From: Kapaibacterium sp044224925
Lineage (GTDB): Bacteria; Bacteroidota; Ignavibacteria; Kapaibacteriales; Kapaibacteriaceae
NCBI GenBank assembly: GCA_044224925.1
Contig: JBGAJM010000006.1
Span: 168,171-232,170 of the forward strand
Length of the DNA stretch: 64,000 nt
Direction: 5' to 3'
Shown: piece after piece, positions 23,611 through 32,907 of the stretch
How the letters are laid out: each line of letters opens with the position of its first letter
How positions within the stretch are numbered: the first letter of the stretch is position 1
Made by a program: the position numbers and the translations under genes
The notes under the pieces: generated by a model
Told to the model about the DNA's origin: nothing
Databases searched by the model: none
The model's input: the letters and a program-made list of their open reading frames with translations, nothing else

Positions 23611-24624
23611 TTACTTCCCTCCCTTCGGTTTTGCACGTCCGCCGCTCTCGGCAGAACTTTCATTCAGCATGCGAACCGTACCATCGGCGCAACCGAGAAT
23701 GATCTGGCTGGCATTGCTTGTCACATCCAACGACCATACTTCGACACCTGCGTTGAAGTTCAGCAGATTCTCGCCGGTTTGGATGTTCCAGAGCTTGACG
23801 GTCTTATCGAGCGATGCCGTGGCCAGTGTCTTGTTGTCTTCGGCGAAGGCAACGTCCTGTACCAGGTCCGAGTGAGCATTGATGCTTCGGACAAGTTCGC
23901 CGGTAGGCATTGCCCAGATCTTCACCACACCGTCTTGATCGGATGTGGCAAGGTACTTCGAGTCGAAGCTGAAGAGCGCCGTGAGCACAGGTGCATTGTG
24001 TCCCTGCAACGTCATGAGCGGCTCCTTCTTTCCAAGGTCCGTGGACCAGATCTTCACGCTACGGTCATCGCTGCACGAGGCAAGGAACTTTCCGTCGTAG
24101 CTGTATCCAACGTTGTTGGTCTGCATGGTATGACCGCGAAGCGTCTTGATCTCGAGACCGGTCGATGCATCCCACAGCTTGACGGTCTTGTCGAAGCTCG
24201 TACTTGCGACGAACTGACCTTTTTCGTCAGGACTGTAGTACACGCCGATCACTTCGGCCGTGTGACCGCGCAACACTTGTTCTTGCGTGCCATTGTCGAC
24301 GTTCCAGATGCGGACCGTACGATCGTTGCTCGCACTGGCAAGATGCTTGTCATCTCGCGAGAACGAGATGTTGTTCACCTGACCCAAGTGTCCCGTGAGT
24401 GTGCGGAGTTCTTTGCCATCGGGCAGACTCCACAGTTTGATCGTCTCGTCGAGACTGCACGTCGCGACCTTTGTATTGGCATCGTTAACGAACACTCCCA
24501 AGACCTCATCGCTGTGCTTGCCGATGGTCTTCATGGTGTACGAACGTTGTTGTGCCACAGCGGTCTGCGCAATGAGCGCTACCGCCAGCGCTAGGCCGGC
24601 ACAACTCCGAAGCGAACGCATCAT
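23611..24624 (-). CDS. Exported WD40 beta-propeller protein
   Basis: 337 residues from ATG 24624, preceded by AAGGAAGGGG. The signal peptide ends TAVAQQ. Seven WD repeats are visible by their GH...(K/R)IW or KLW blocks: ETIKLWSLPD, RTVRIWNVDN, KTVKLWDAST, RSVKIWSTDL, GVVKIWAMPT, KTVKLWNIQT and GTVRMLN. It probably forms a periplasmic or surface protein-binding scaffold with the OmpA-like protein encoded one base downstream. Confidence 0.88.
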   Translation of the reverse strand: MMRSLRSCAGLALAVALIAQTAVAQQRSYTMKTIGKHSDEVLGVFVNDANTKVATCSLDETIKLWSLPDGKELRTLTGHLGQVNNISFSRDDKHLASASNDRTVRIWNVDNGTQEQVLRGHTAEVIGVYYSPDEKGQFVASTSFDKTVKLWDASTGLEIKTLRGHTMQTNNVGYSYDGKFLASCSDDRSVKIWSTDLGKKEPLMTLQGHNAPVLTALFSFDSKYLATSDQDGVVKIWAMPTGELVRSINAHSDLVQDVAFAEDNKTLATASLDKTVKLWNIQTGENLLNFNAGVEVWSLDVTSNASQIILGCADGTVRMLNESSAESGGRAKPKGGK

Positions 24625-24655
24625 ACTACCCCTTCCTTGTTGTGAGATTTTCATG

Positions 24656-25078
24656 TTACATGGCCTTTCGTCGAAGTGTCGAGGCAATGTCCCGCAATTC
24701 CTGGATCACTGCCTGAACACCTTCTGGATCATAGGTTCTACGAGGGTTGATGTCTTCGGTCTGCGGTGCTTCGGCGACGGCCACCTCGCCGCCCTCCATC
24801 CGTTGCGTCTCGCGTTCCACCTCGTCAAAGAAATCGTGCTGCTTGAGGTATTCCTTTGCACCGGCCACCGTGTAGCGCTCTTGCCGAAGCAGACGCTTCA
24901 CGATCCGCAGCACGGCCATGTCGCGCTGCGTGTAGACCCGATTGCCGGCTCTGTTCTTCTGTGGGCGCAATTGCGAGAACTCGCGCTCCCAATAGCGGAG
25001 AACATGCTGCTCCTCACCGATCATGCGACTGACCTCGGTGATGGAGTAATAGAGCTTTTGAATGGCAGAATGCTTCAC
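24656..25078 (-). CDS. MerR-family transcriptional regulator
   Basis: 140 residues from GTG 25078. A winged helix-turn-helix (YYSITEVSRMIGEEQHVLRY, then WEREF and NRVYTQRDMAVLRIVKRLL) is followed by a short helical region. No Cys cluster for metal sensing is seen; the compact form resembles the CcpA-independent MerR proteins common in Bacteroidota. No ribosome-binding site is seen, and a TATAAT lies 8 bases ahead, so the mRNA may be leaderless. Confidence 0.88.
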   Translation of the reverse strand: MKHSAIQKLYYSITEVSRMIGEEQHVLRYWEREFSQLRPQKNRAGNRVYTQRDMAVLRIVKRLLRQERYTVAGAKEYLKQHDFFDEVERETQRMEGGEVAVAEAPQTEDINPRRTYDPEGVQAVIQELRDIASTLRRKAM

Positions 25079-25086
25079 AGGAGTCG

Positions 25087-25092
25087 ATTATA
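25087..25092 (-). promoter_or_regulatory. Possible -10 element of the merR gene
   Basis: TATAAT on the minus strand ends 8 bases before the GTG start at 25078. This would place the transcription start on or next to the start codon. No matching -35 is seen. Confidence 0.3.
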
Positions 25093-25113
25093 CGAAAAAT
25101 TGGCCTCACCACC

Positions 25114-26268
25114 CTACGATGTTGGCAACTCTTCGGGGTTGGGGGTGGAACGTCGCTGACCTCGCGGCTTGTAGACACCACTGTGACTGCTGACGTTGAG
25201 GAGGACACCCACGGCGATGGCGCTGAAAAAAACGCTGGAACCGCCGTAGGAAATGAAGGGCATGGGAAGGCCCGTGGTGGGAAGGACGCCACAGGTGACT
25301 CCAGCGTTCACGAAGGCGTAGACGGCCAGTGTGGTGGTGATGCCGCCGGCGAGGAGCCGACCGAAGGCGTCGGGCGCCTTGCGCGCAACAGCGTAGCCGC
25401 GCCATACGATGAGGAGGAAGGCCCCGATGATGAGGCAGACGCCGATGAAGCCGTATTCCTCCCCGACGATGGAGAAGATGAAGTCGCCGTAGGACTCAGG
25501 TAGGAACCAGTCCCGCTGCCGACTCTGTCCGGGTCCCACACCAGTGACGCCGCCATTGCCAAAGGCGATGAGGGCTTGGTCGAGCTGATACTTGACGGAC
25601 TCGTCGGCATTGCTGCTGCCCACGTAGCTGAGAAGTCGACGGAGTCGGTACTCGGCGCTCACGGCATAGACAGCGGCGGCCCCGATGCCGGCCACGACGA
25701 TGACGGCCAATTGCTTGGCATCCACGTCGGCCATGAACATCATGGTCATCACGATGAAGAAGATGACGCTGGCCGTCGAGAGGTTGGGCTGCAAGGCGAT
25801 CAGGCCACAGATGGGGATCATCCAGACCATGACGGGCACGATGCTCTTGCGCCAGTCACGAATGAAGACCTTCTTGGCTGCAAGGAGCGAGGCGGTATGG
25901 AGGACAAGGGCGAACTTGGCCAATTCGGAGGGTTGGAAGTTGACGGGACCGAAGCGCACCCAGCGCACAGCGCCCTTGGCATGTTCGCCCATGAAGAAGA
26001 CCGTGATGAGGAAGCCGATGGCGATCATCACGATGGTCTTGCTCTTGTCCTGCCAGAAGTGGTAGTCCACCTTGGCGCAGACGATCATGAGCACAAGTCC
26101 GATGAGCACACGAATGGCATGATTCCAGAAGAGCTGTTCGCTCGAGCCGAACTTCACGTCGGCGAACGATGCACTGGCACTGTACACGAAGGCCACACTG
26201 AACAACAGAAGGGCCACGATGGGGAGAAGGATGAACCAGTCGATGTGTGTCGTGATACGGTCGGCCAT
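25114..26268 (-). CDS. FtsW/RodA/SpoVE-family peptidoglycan polymerase
   Basis: 384 residues, about 10 membrane segments. SEDS-family lipid II polymerase or flippase-type protein for cell division or elongation. Family blocks seen: KGAVRWVRFGPVNFQPSELAK near residue 97, FIFSIVGEEYGFIG near 268, and GLPMPFISYGGSS near 341. It stands outside a mur/fts cluster, so FtsW versus RodA cannot be settled; the GLPMPFISYGGSS form favours FtsW. Confidence 0.9.
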   Translation of the reverse strand: MADRITTHIDWFILLPIVALLLFSVAFVYSASASFADVKFGSSEQLFWNHAIRVLIGLVLMIVCAKVDYHFWQDKSKTIVMIAIGFLITVFFMGEHAKGAVRWVRFGPVNFQPSELAKFALVLHTASLLAAKKVFIRDWRKSIVPVMVWMIPICGLIALQPNLSTASVIFFIVMTMMFMADVDAKQLAVIVVAGIGAAAVYAVSAEYRLRRLLSYVGSSNADESVKYQLDQALIAFGNGGVTGVGPGQSRQRDWFLPESYGDFIFSIVGEEYGFIGVCLIIGAFLLIVWRGYAVARKAPDAFGRLLAGGITTTLAVYAFVNAGVTCGVLPTTGLPMPFISYGGSSVFFSAIAVGVLLNVSSHSGVYKPRGQRRSTPNPEELPTS

Positions 26269-26326
26269 GTGCGAAGATAGGTGGTTCGACCGAGGTTGAG
26301 GTCATGCCGTCTCGTATCTTTACGCC

Positions 26327-27130
26327 ATGCCCGAACCACTCCTGCTCTCGATCATCGCGCTCCTCGCCGTCGCGCTCATCCTTGCCATCCGCGCGATGTT
26401 GCGGTACCGACGTCGATTCCACGAACGCACGATGGTGGTGCGCGGCGGACGTATTCCGACGGTGGAACCGGAAGCGTTGAGCCCCGCCTTCCGACGGTCC
26501 GAACTTGGGTACGGACCCGATGCCGAAGTGTCGATGATCCCCCGCTTCGGCGCGCCCGTCCTTGGAGCCACGTCGGATGAAGAGCAATGGATCCTCTCAG
26601 TGCTCGCACGCAATGCTTCGGTGCTGTTCGAGTTCGGCACCTGCACAGGACGGACAGCGTATGCATGGGCACGCAATGCACCCGCCGATGCGCGCGTGTA
26701 CACGCTCACGTTGCCGCCCGAGATGACGTCGACGTTGCGCGTCGGCGCCGACGATGCGACCGAGGCCATTCGGAACGCCCAGGCTGAGTCGATGATCACC
26801 ACGTATCTCTACACGGGAACGGATGTGGAGCACAAGATCACGCAACTGTATGCCGATAGCATGACGTTCGACGAAACATCGCTCGTTGGGAAATGTGATG
26901 TGATCTTCATTGATGGGGCGCATGCTGACTCCTTCATTCGGAGCGACACGGCCAAGGCCCTGCGGATGCTCAAGCCCGGTGGCGTGATCCTATGGCATGA
27001 CTATCGCGGAGCACATGGCGATTGCAGAGACGTGTTCACGGTGCTCAACGAGATGGCCGGAACAATGTCACTGAAGCACATTCACGGGACGTCGTTGGTG
27101 TTCTTCCGTCACGACGGGAGTTCGATCTGA
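26327..27130 (+). CDS. Membrane-anchored class I SAM methyltransferase
   Basis: 267 residues. One N-terminal membrane helix (LLLSIIALLAVALILAIRAM) is followed by a cytoplasmic Methyltransf_24-like domain. Motif I is LFEFGTCTGRTAYAWA (about 104), a D-x-x-H block is DVIFIDGAHADSF, then LKPGGVILWHDY. The fold resembles cephalosporin-hydroxylase or caffeoyl-CoA-type O-methyltransferases. The substrate is unknown. Its end overlaps the convergent histidine kinase gene by 22 bases. Confidence 0.8.
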   Translation: MPEPLLLSIIALLAVALILAIRAMLRYRRRFHERTMVVRGGRIPTVEPEALSPAFRRSELGYGPDAEVSMIPRFGAPVLGATSDEEQWILSVLARNASVLFEFGTCTGRTAYAWARNAPADARVYTLTLPPEMTSTLRVGADDATEAIRNAQAESMITTYLYTGTDVEHKITQLYADSMTFDETSLVGKCDVIFIDGAHADSFIRSDTAKALRMLKPGGVILWHDYRGAHGDCRDVFTVLNEMAGTMSLKHIHGTSLVFFRHDGSSI

Positions 27131-28347
27131 AACGTCGTTCCCTGTCCGGGAATACTTTCCTTGATGAAGATCTTTCCGTTGTGATAGTCTTCGATGATGC
27201 GTCGAGAGAGCGAGAGACCAAGTCCCCAACCGCGCTTCTTCGTCGTATAGCCGGGTTCGAAGACCTTGCTACGCACTTGTGCCGACATGCCCTTGCCGTT
27301 ATCATGAACGGTGATCACCACGCCGCCTTTCGCCCTCTTCCATAACGTGATCTCGATGGCGCCATCTTGACGTTCGATGGCCTCTGCGGCATTCTTGATA
27401 AGGTTCTCGATCACCCATTCGAAGAGGTCGATGCTGATGTCGCAGGTGATGGTGGGATCGAGGTCGCGCTTCAGCACCACCTTGCGACCTAGGTTCGGTA
27501 GGCGCGATTCGAAATAGCGTACAACGTTCTCGATCACGTCCGCCACCACCACATGTTCAAGCTTCGGCTTGGAGCCGATCTTGCTGAATCGGTTGGCGAT
27601 CACGTTCAAGCGTTCAACATCGCGCCCCATCTCGTTGGCCGTGGTCACCACCATCGACGCATCGTTCTGATTCATGCGCAGAATGTCGAGCCACGCCAAC
27701 ATCGACGACAGCGGCGTGCCCAACTGATGCGCCGCCTCTTTGGCCATGCCCACCCAGATGTTCGACTCTTCGTTGCGCTTGATGGTGGAGAAGGCCACAT
27801 AGCCGATCATGATGAAGGCCGTGACGATCATGATCTCCACATAGGGCATGTACTTGAGTCGCGACACGATGGCACTGTTCGTGTAGAACACCTTCTGCAC
27901 CACCTTGCCGTTCGGATCGGTGATCTCGAAGGGCGGATACTCCTGCTTCATCTCATGGATCAAGGCGGCAAGGGCATCGCGCTGACGTTGCACGGGGAGC
28001 GTGGAGTCGAGGTCCACGTTGAGCATGAACTGCTGATACGGATAGACGGGACGTTCCGAGCGATCGGTGAGGATCACCGGAAAGTGGATGGACGAATAGG
28101 TAAGGTCGACGTAGAACAGGATGTCCTCATCCGTCGTTGCCATGTACGAACGCTTCATCAGGTTCGCATAGAGCTCGACGGTACGATGCTCGTTGGCGAT
28201 GAGCTCATCGACGATGGCCTTCGTGTACAAGAGCACCGAGGCGATGATGCCCAGACCGAACACCGTGAGCACCACCTTGATCTGCCACTTCGTTACCGAC
28301 GCTCGCCAGATGCGAACACGATCCGGAGATGGTTGCGACATCGTCAT
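27109..28347 (-). CDS. Membrane sensor histidine kinase (orphan)
   Basis: 412 residues. TM1 is about residues 22-41, followed by an extracytoplasmic sensor loop, then TM2 about 169-187. The HisKA phospho-acceptor is His 207 in AKEAAHQLGTPLSS. The ATPase domain has the N box ENLIKNAAEAI, G1 DNGKGM and G2 GWGLGLSLS. No response regulator gene is adjacent. The ATG overlaps the stop of the gene before it (ATGA), linking it to the hisS/EIIA unit. Confidence 0.93.
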   Translation of the reverse strand: MTMSQPSPDRVRIWRASVTKWQIKVVLTVFGLGIIASVLLYTKAIVDELIANEHRTVELYANLMKRSYMATTDEDILFYVDLTYSSIHFPVILTDRSERPVYPYQQFMLNVDLDSTLPVQRQRDALAALIHEMKQEYPPFEITDPNGKVVQKVFYTNSAIVSRLKYMPYVEIMIVTAFIMIGYVAFSTIKRNEESNIWVGMAKEAAHQLGTPLSSMLAWLDILRMNQNDASMVVTTANEMGRDVERLNVIANRFSKIGSKPKLEHVVVADVIENVVRYFESRLPNLGRKVVLKRDLDPTITCDISIDLFEWVIENLIKNAAEAIERQDGAIEITLWKRAKGGVVITVHDNGKGMSAQVRSKVFEPGYTTKKRGWGLGLSLSRRIIEDYHNGKIFIKESIPGQGTTFQIELPS

Positions 28348-28688
28348 GAACGGAGGGAGGGCACGGCGTTGCGGATCGAGAACGGCACGGTGGAAACTTC
28401 TTTACGACGATGGAGGACGAGCTCATAGTCGCCATCCGCGGGCATGGGCCAGGTGAGTTCGCCAATGGCCGGACCTGCCGTGGGCTTTGTGTTCTTCGGC
28501 AATCCGATACCACCAACATCCACGATGAATGTTCCGTTGTGCACCACGCTTCGATCATTGAGCGTGATCACATAGCCGAACGACGCGAACTCGCGCACGG
28601 TCTCCATGTGCAAGTGCAGGAGCGGTTTGCCGGTGGTCTCGCTCACAGAGGCGCGAAACGAGATATTGAATTCACTCGCGGCTTGCAA
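28344..28688 (-). CDS. Hypothetical protein between hisS and the kinase
   Basis: About 114 residues. No good ATG exists; TTG 28688, just inside the end of hisS, is my best guess, and an ATG at 28781 would overlap hisS by 110 bases. The product is beta-rich (HLHMETVREFASFGYVITLN, then GELTWPMPADGDYELVLHRR) and may be a small immunoglobulin-like or lipocalin-like domain. No signal peptide. Coupled to the kinase by an ATGA overlap. Confidence 0.5.
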   Translation of the reverse strand: MQAASEFNISFRASVSETTGKPLLHLHMETVREFASFGYVITLNDRSVVHNGTFIVDVGGIGLPKNTKPTAGPAIGELTWPMPADGDYELVLHRRKEVSTVPFSIRNAVPSLRS

Positions 28689-29934
28689 GGGTGGCCTCGA
28701 TCTCTGTGTGAGGAACTTCGATCTGGTCGCCGGAATCCATGTGCTTGAGCGACACGGTCCCCTTCTGCAATTCATCATCACCGATCACTGCTACCCATCG
28801 TGCGCGTACGCGGTTGGCGTCCTTCATCTGGGACTTCACACTGCGGCGCAACACATCGGTCACCACCGTACGTCCTGCACGTCGCAGGCGCATGGCGATC
28901 AGTCCGGCCGGCACGCGCGCCGTATCGCCCATCGTCACGATGTACAGATCGGGCCTTGCCGCCTCGCCCCATCCTCCTGCTTCGACCTCGGAGAGCAAGA
29001 GCAATCGTTCGATGCCGAGCGAGAAGCCAACGGCTGGCGTATCGCCACCGCCAAGCATGGAGAAGAGCGGATCGTACCGACCGCCGCCACCGATGGCGTT
29101 CTGCGTGCCGAGGGCATCGGTCACGAATTCGAACACAGTGTGACAGTAGTAGTCGAGTCCACGCACCATCACGGGATTGATCGTATAGGGCACGCCGGCT
29201 GCATCAAGCAGTGCGAGGACGGCATTGAAGTGTGCCGTGCTCGCTTCGTCGAGATGATCGCGCAAGCGTGGTGCGTTGGCGATCACGGCCTTGTCCTGTT
29301 CGACCTTGGAATCGAGCACGCGCAACGGATTCGTGTCGATGCGTCGTTGCGCATCTCCACTCATCTCGGCGCGGTGTGCATTCAGATAGTCGACCAATGC
29401 CGCACGATACACGGCACGCGATTCGGACGATCCGAGGGTGTTGATCTCGAGACGGAACTGTGTGAGTCCGATAGCCTTGATCACATCGTAGGCGAGCAGG
29501 ATCACTTCGGCATCGGCCTCGGGCCAAGGAGAGCCAAGACATTCGGCGCCGTACTGATGGAATTGACGGTAGCGTCCCTTTTGCGGACGTTCGTGACGGA
29601 AGAGGGCGGCGTTGTACCAGAGTCGAGTGACGGGCGTATGACGGACCAACGAATGCTCGATGGCCGCCCGCACGACCGGCGCCGTCATCTCCGGACGGAG
29701 CGAGAGCGAGTCGCCACTGCGATCGACAAAGGTGTACATCTCTTTGCCAACGATATCGGTCTCTTGTCCGATGCCGCGTTGGAAGAGGTCGGTATGTTCA
29801 AGGATCGGTGTTCGAAACTCTTCGTAGCCGAATGCAGCAGAGATCGTTCGGAACACTTCTTCGGCTCGGTGCCATGCTGCGATCTCTGCACCGAAGATGT
29901 CGCGCATGCCGCGTACGGTCTGTGCCATGATCAA
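28672..29934 (-). CDS. hisS: Histidyl-tRNA synthetase
   Basis: 420 residues; charges tRNA-His. Class II motifs: TDLFQRGIGQETDIV near residue 48 with motif 2 around LWYNAALFRHERPQKGRYRQFHQYG, the His-specific VRGLDYYCHTVFEF, and motif 3 AVGFSLGIERLLLL. The anticodon-binding domain is at the C-terminus. The start overlaps the EIIA stop (ATGA). Confidence 0.97.
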   Translation of the reverse strand: MIMAQTVRGMRDIFGAEIAAWHRAEEVFRTISAAFGYEEFRTPILEHTDLFQRGIGQETDIVGKEMYTFVDRSGDSLSLRPEMTAPVVRAAIEHSLVRHTPVTRLWYNAALFRHERPQKGRYRQFHQYGAECLGSPWPEADAEVILLAYDVIKAIGLTQFRLEINTLGSSESRAVYRAALVDYLNAHRAEMSGDAQRRIDTNPLRVLDSKVEQDKAVIANAPRLRDHLDEASTAHFNAVLALLDAAGVPYTINPVMVRGLDYYCHTVFEFVTDALGTQNAIGGGGRYDPLFSMLGGGDTPAVGFSLGIERLLLLSEVEAGGWGEAARPDLYIVTMGDTARVPAGLIAMRLRRAGRTVVTDVLRRSVKSQMKDANRVRARWVAVIGDDELQKGTVSLKHMDSGDQIEVPHTEIEATLASRE

Positions 29935-30401
29935 GCACGCTCCTCTTCGTACGACGAGAACAACTCGAGCACATCGTTCACACTACGCGCGCTCAAGAGC
30001 GATGCGCGAAATGCTTCCGAACCGATCATGCGCGAGATGCGGCTGAGCAGACGCAGGTGTTGACCAACGTTGCCCTCCGTGCCCACGAGCATCAGGATGA
30101 TGGAGACGGGCTTGTCGTCGAGTGAATCGAAGTCGAGAGGGTTCTTCAAGGTGGCAAGGGCGGCAAGGGACGTGTCGACCACGTTCGTCTTTCCATGCGG
30201 GAGGGCCACACCACTGCCGATGCCGGTGCTCATCAAGCGCTCGCGTTCAAGGATGACGCGCTTGAGTTCATCCACGTCCTTCACCTTCCCGCTTGCCGCA
30301 AGCAGATCCACCATTTGCTGCAGGGCCGATGTCTTATCGGTAGCATCAAGCTGCAGCATCACTGCGGCCGGATCGAGGATATCGCTGATTCGTAGGTCCA
30401 T
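29931..30401 (-). CDS. PTS EIIA(Fru/Ntr)-type phosphocarrier domain protein
   Basis: 156-residue cytoplasmic EIIA domain. The phosphorylatable His 69 lies in GVALPHGK. No sugar permease or EI/HPr genes are near, which fits a regulatory PtsN-like role rather than sugar uptake. It follows the nucleotidyltransferase gene by one base and overlaps hisS. Confidence 0.88.
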   Translation of the reverse strand: MDLRISDILDPAAVMLQLDATDKTSALQQMVDLLAASGKVKDVDELKRVILERERLMSTGIGSGVALPHGKTNVVDTSLAALATLKNPLDFDSLDDKPVSIILMLVGTEGNVGQHLRLLSRISRMIGSEAFRASLLSARSVNDVLELFSSYEEERA

Positions 30402-30402
30402 G

Positions 30403-32841
30403 TTAGTTCCCGTCTCTCCATTGTGCGACCAGATGTGCGTATTGATCCATCAACTGTTGTGCCTCTGCTTCATCGCTTGCTTCGGCCGTGACGGTGAATA
30501 TCGGTCCTTCCTTGTCCGGTACGAGAAGTACCGAAGCATTGCCGAGGAAGATCTTGACGCCATCGATCAATTGTCGTTGTTTGTCTTCGCTGTGTTCCAT
30601 GGTGCGACGCATCACGGTGCCTTTGGATTCCCACGGACAGTGGACGCCCACCGTACGCTGGAATCGCTTCGGCAGTTTTCGGTCGAGATCGCTGAGCTGA
30701 TAGCCCGTCTTAGCGAGCATCTCCAGGATCTGACATGCCGAGTACATTCCATCGGCCGCGAACAGGAATCGCGGGAAGATGAAGCCTCCGCGCGTGCCGC
30801 CGACGAATTGCACCTTCTCGTCCTTCGTTGCCTCCATCATGGCGCCGTGCGAGTTCTTGATGCGCACCACGTCCACGTTGTACTCTGCGGCGATCTGATC
30901 GATCTCCGTCGTGGCCTGCACGGGAACAGCGATGGTGTAGGGTTCGAGGTGACGGTGTGTGTCGAGCCAGAGCTTGGTGACGATGGTGAGCAATCGCAGT
31001 CCGGTATACCAGATGCCGCGCTCATCCACCATGGCGATCTTCTCGCTGCTCGGATCGATCTTGAAACCGAGTTCATAGCCAAGTGAACGCATGATGGTTG
31101 CCGACTCGTCGAGCACATCGGTGAGCGGGTCGGCGAAGTGCGATGCATCCACATAGTTGTTCATCGACAGCACCTTGCAGTGCAGCTCTCCGAGGATGCT
31201 CGGGAAGACCGTCGACGAGAGACCGAAGGAATAATCGGCCAGGAGTTTGAACGATCGATTGGACACGAGGTTCACATCGATCATTTCAAGGAATCGGTTC
31301 ACGTATTGTTCAATGGAACGCTCAGGGAATCGGAGCTGCCCCACCTCTGCCTGTGGCACGCGCTTGATGTCTTCTCCGTAGAAGAACCGCTCGATGCTCT
31401 TCGTCATCGAAAGCGGAATATCGCGTCCATCCTTTGCGAACAGGATGATGTCGGTCTTGTTCGGATCGCGCGGTGAACGACGGATATGGAATCCCGCCAC
31501 GAACCGTCCGCTCAACATCTCTTGTCGTGTCTGCGGGATCGATGTCTGTTGCAGGTCCGTCACATCGCAGCCCACGCTCATCAGTCCGGCCGTAATGCTT
31601 CGCTTCATGATGCGCGACACAGGATCGGCATCGCGCGAGGCAACGAGCATCATGTGCGAGCCCACGGCATTGCCCAAGGCAGCACCCAGCTTCGCTCCGA
31701 ATTCAGGATTCATATCGATGTTCGCCACGCCCGAGATGCGAGCGTCGGTGAACAGTTCTCTGGACCATCGTTCTTCTTGCACCAGCGACCTCGTGACGGT
31801 TGCATGACTTTCCACGTGCTTGCGTGGCCACAGTTTGATGTTCGACAGCAGTCGGGCATGATCACCGATGACGCAATCCTCTGCCACGAACACATTATCG
31901 TGGATCACCACATGCGATCCGATGCGCACGGAATTGCAGATCACGGCGTGCGTGATCTCCGCGAACTCACCGATAACGGTGTTGTTCCAGATCACGGAAT
32001 TGGAGATCACGGACCCATCGCCGATCACGCAGGAATCTCCGACAACGCAGTTCTTCAGGGAAACGTTCGACCCAAGGCGGACGTTGTCGCCAAGCACAAC
32101 GCCATCGTCATTCACGGACGTGGACACTGCCACCTTGCCGCCCAACACATCATCGTGGGCGAGTTGATACTCGTGCAGATTGCCGATGTCCTTCCAGTAT
32201 CCTTCGGCGATGAAGCCGTAGAGGGGAAGACCTTTCTTGAGCATCAACGGATAGAGGTCTTTGCTGAAGTCGAATTCGGTTTGTGGCGGAATGAGATCCA
32301 GCACGGACGGTTCCAGGATGTAGATCCCGGTGTTGATCGTGTCGCTGAAGACCTCACCCCACGATGGCTTCTCGAGGAATCGCGTGATCCGTCCTTCACG
32401 ATCGGTCATCACGATCCCATACTGCAGCGGCTCAGGAACCCGCGTGAGCAGGATCGTGGCCATGGCCTTCTTTTCGCGATGGAAGGCAAGGGCCTTGGAG
32501 ATGTCGAAGTCGGTAAGAACATCGCCGGAGATGATGATGAACGTATCGTCGAGGAATGACTGGGCATTCTTGACAGCGCCGGCCGTTCCGAAGTCCGCCA
32601 CGGCCGTCGTGTACTCCATGGAGATATCGAAGGCCGAACCGTCGCGGAAGTACGATGTGATCTGTTCGGGGTTGAAGTACAATACCGAGACCACATCGTG
32701 GATACCATGCGCCTTGAGAAGCTCGACGATATGACCCATCATGGGTCTGTTCGCGAGGGGTACCATTGGTTTCGGGATCGACATGGTGAGCGGTCGTAAC
32801 CGCGTCCCAAAGCCTCCCGCCATGATCACAGCTTTACGCAT
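30403..32841 (-). CDS. Sugar nucleotidyltransferase fused to degenerate phosphomannomutase
   Basis: 812 residues. Residues 1-230 are a nucleotidyltransferase (KAVIMAGGFGTRLRPLT, with ISGDVLTDFDIS and YWKDIGNLHEY). Residues about 250-360 are left-handed beta-helix hexapeptide repeats. Residues about 370-800 are a phosphohexomutase-like domain. The mutase part lacks its key residues: the phosphoserine loop (usually TASHNP) is RRSPRDPNK near 453, and the metal loop (usually DGDGDR) is DPSSEK near 592. It is therefore a nucleotidyltransferase, perhaps GDP-mannose or dTDP/UDP-glucose forming, with a regulatory or structural mutase remnant. First gene of the unit with EIIA and hisS. Confidence 0.85.
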   Translation of the reverse strand: MRKAVIMAGGFGTRLRPLTMSIPKPMVPLANRPMMGHIVELLKAHGIHDVVSVLYFNPEQITSYFRDGSAFDISMEYTTAVADFGTAGAVKNAQSFLDDTFIIISGDVLTDFDISKALAFHREKKAMATILLTRVPEPLQYGIVMTDREGRITRFLEKPSWGEVFSDTINTGIYILEPSVLDLIPPQTEFDFSKDLYPLMLKKGLPLYGFIAEGYWKDIGNLHEYQLAHDDVLGGKVAVSTSVNDDGVVLGDNVRLGSNVSLKNCVVGDSCVIGDGSVISNSVIWNNTVIGEFAEITHAVICNSVRIGSHVVIHDNVFVAEDCVIGDHARLLSNIKLWPRKHVESHATVTRSLVQEERWSRELFTDARISGVANIDMNPEFGAKLGAALGNAVGSHMMLVASRDADPVSRIMKRSITAGLMSVGCDVTDLQQTSIPQTRQEMLSGRFVAGFHIRRSPRDPNKTDIILFAKDGRDIPLSMTKSIERFFYGEDIKRVPQAEVGQLRFPERSIEQYVNRFLEMIDVNLVSNRSFKLLADYSFGLSSTVFPSILGELHCKVLSMNNYVDASHFADPLTDVLDESATIMRSLGYELGFKIDPSSEKIAMVDERGIWYTGLRLLTIVTKLWLDTHRHLEPYTIAVPVQATTEIDQIAAEYNVDVVRIKNSHGAMMEATKDEKVQFVGGTRGGFIFPRFLFAADGMYSACQILEMLAKTGYQLSDLDRKLPKRFQRTVGVHCPWESKGTVMRRTMEHSEDKQRQLIDGVKIFLGNASVLLVPDKEGPIFTVTAEASDEAEAQQLMDQYAHLVAQWRDGN

Positions 32842-32854
32842 TCGGAGACAAAAC

Positions 32855-32886
32855 TAGGAAAAAGGAAGGGGCCCCGAGGGGCCCCG
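32855..32886 (-). terminator. Terminator after the 244-aa protein gene
   Basis: Two GGGGCCCC arms separated by two bases (32868-32885), followed on the minus strand by TTCCTTTTTCC. It ends the transcript of the gene at 32908-33642. Confidence 0.8.
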
Positions 32887-32907
32887 CATGAAATCTCGCT
32901 CTTGTGA

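Noticed and set aside
28606..30063. 485-aa ORF antisense to hisS
   Set aside because: It overlaps a clear histidyl-tRNA synthetase and has no recognisable content.
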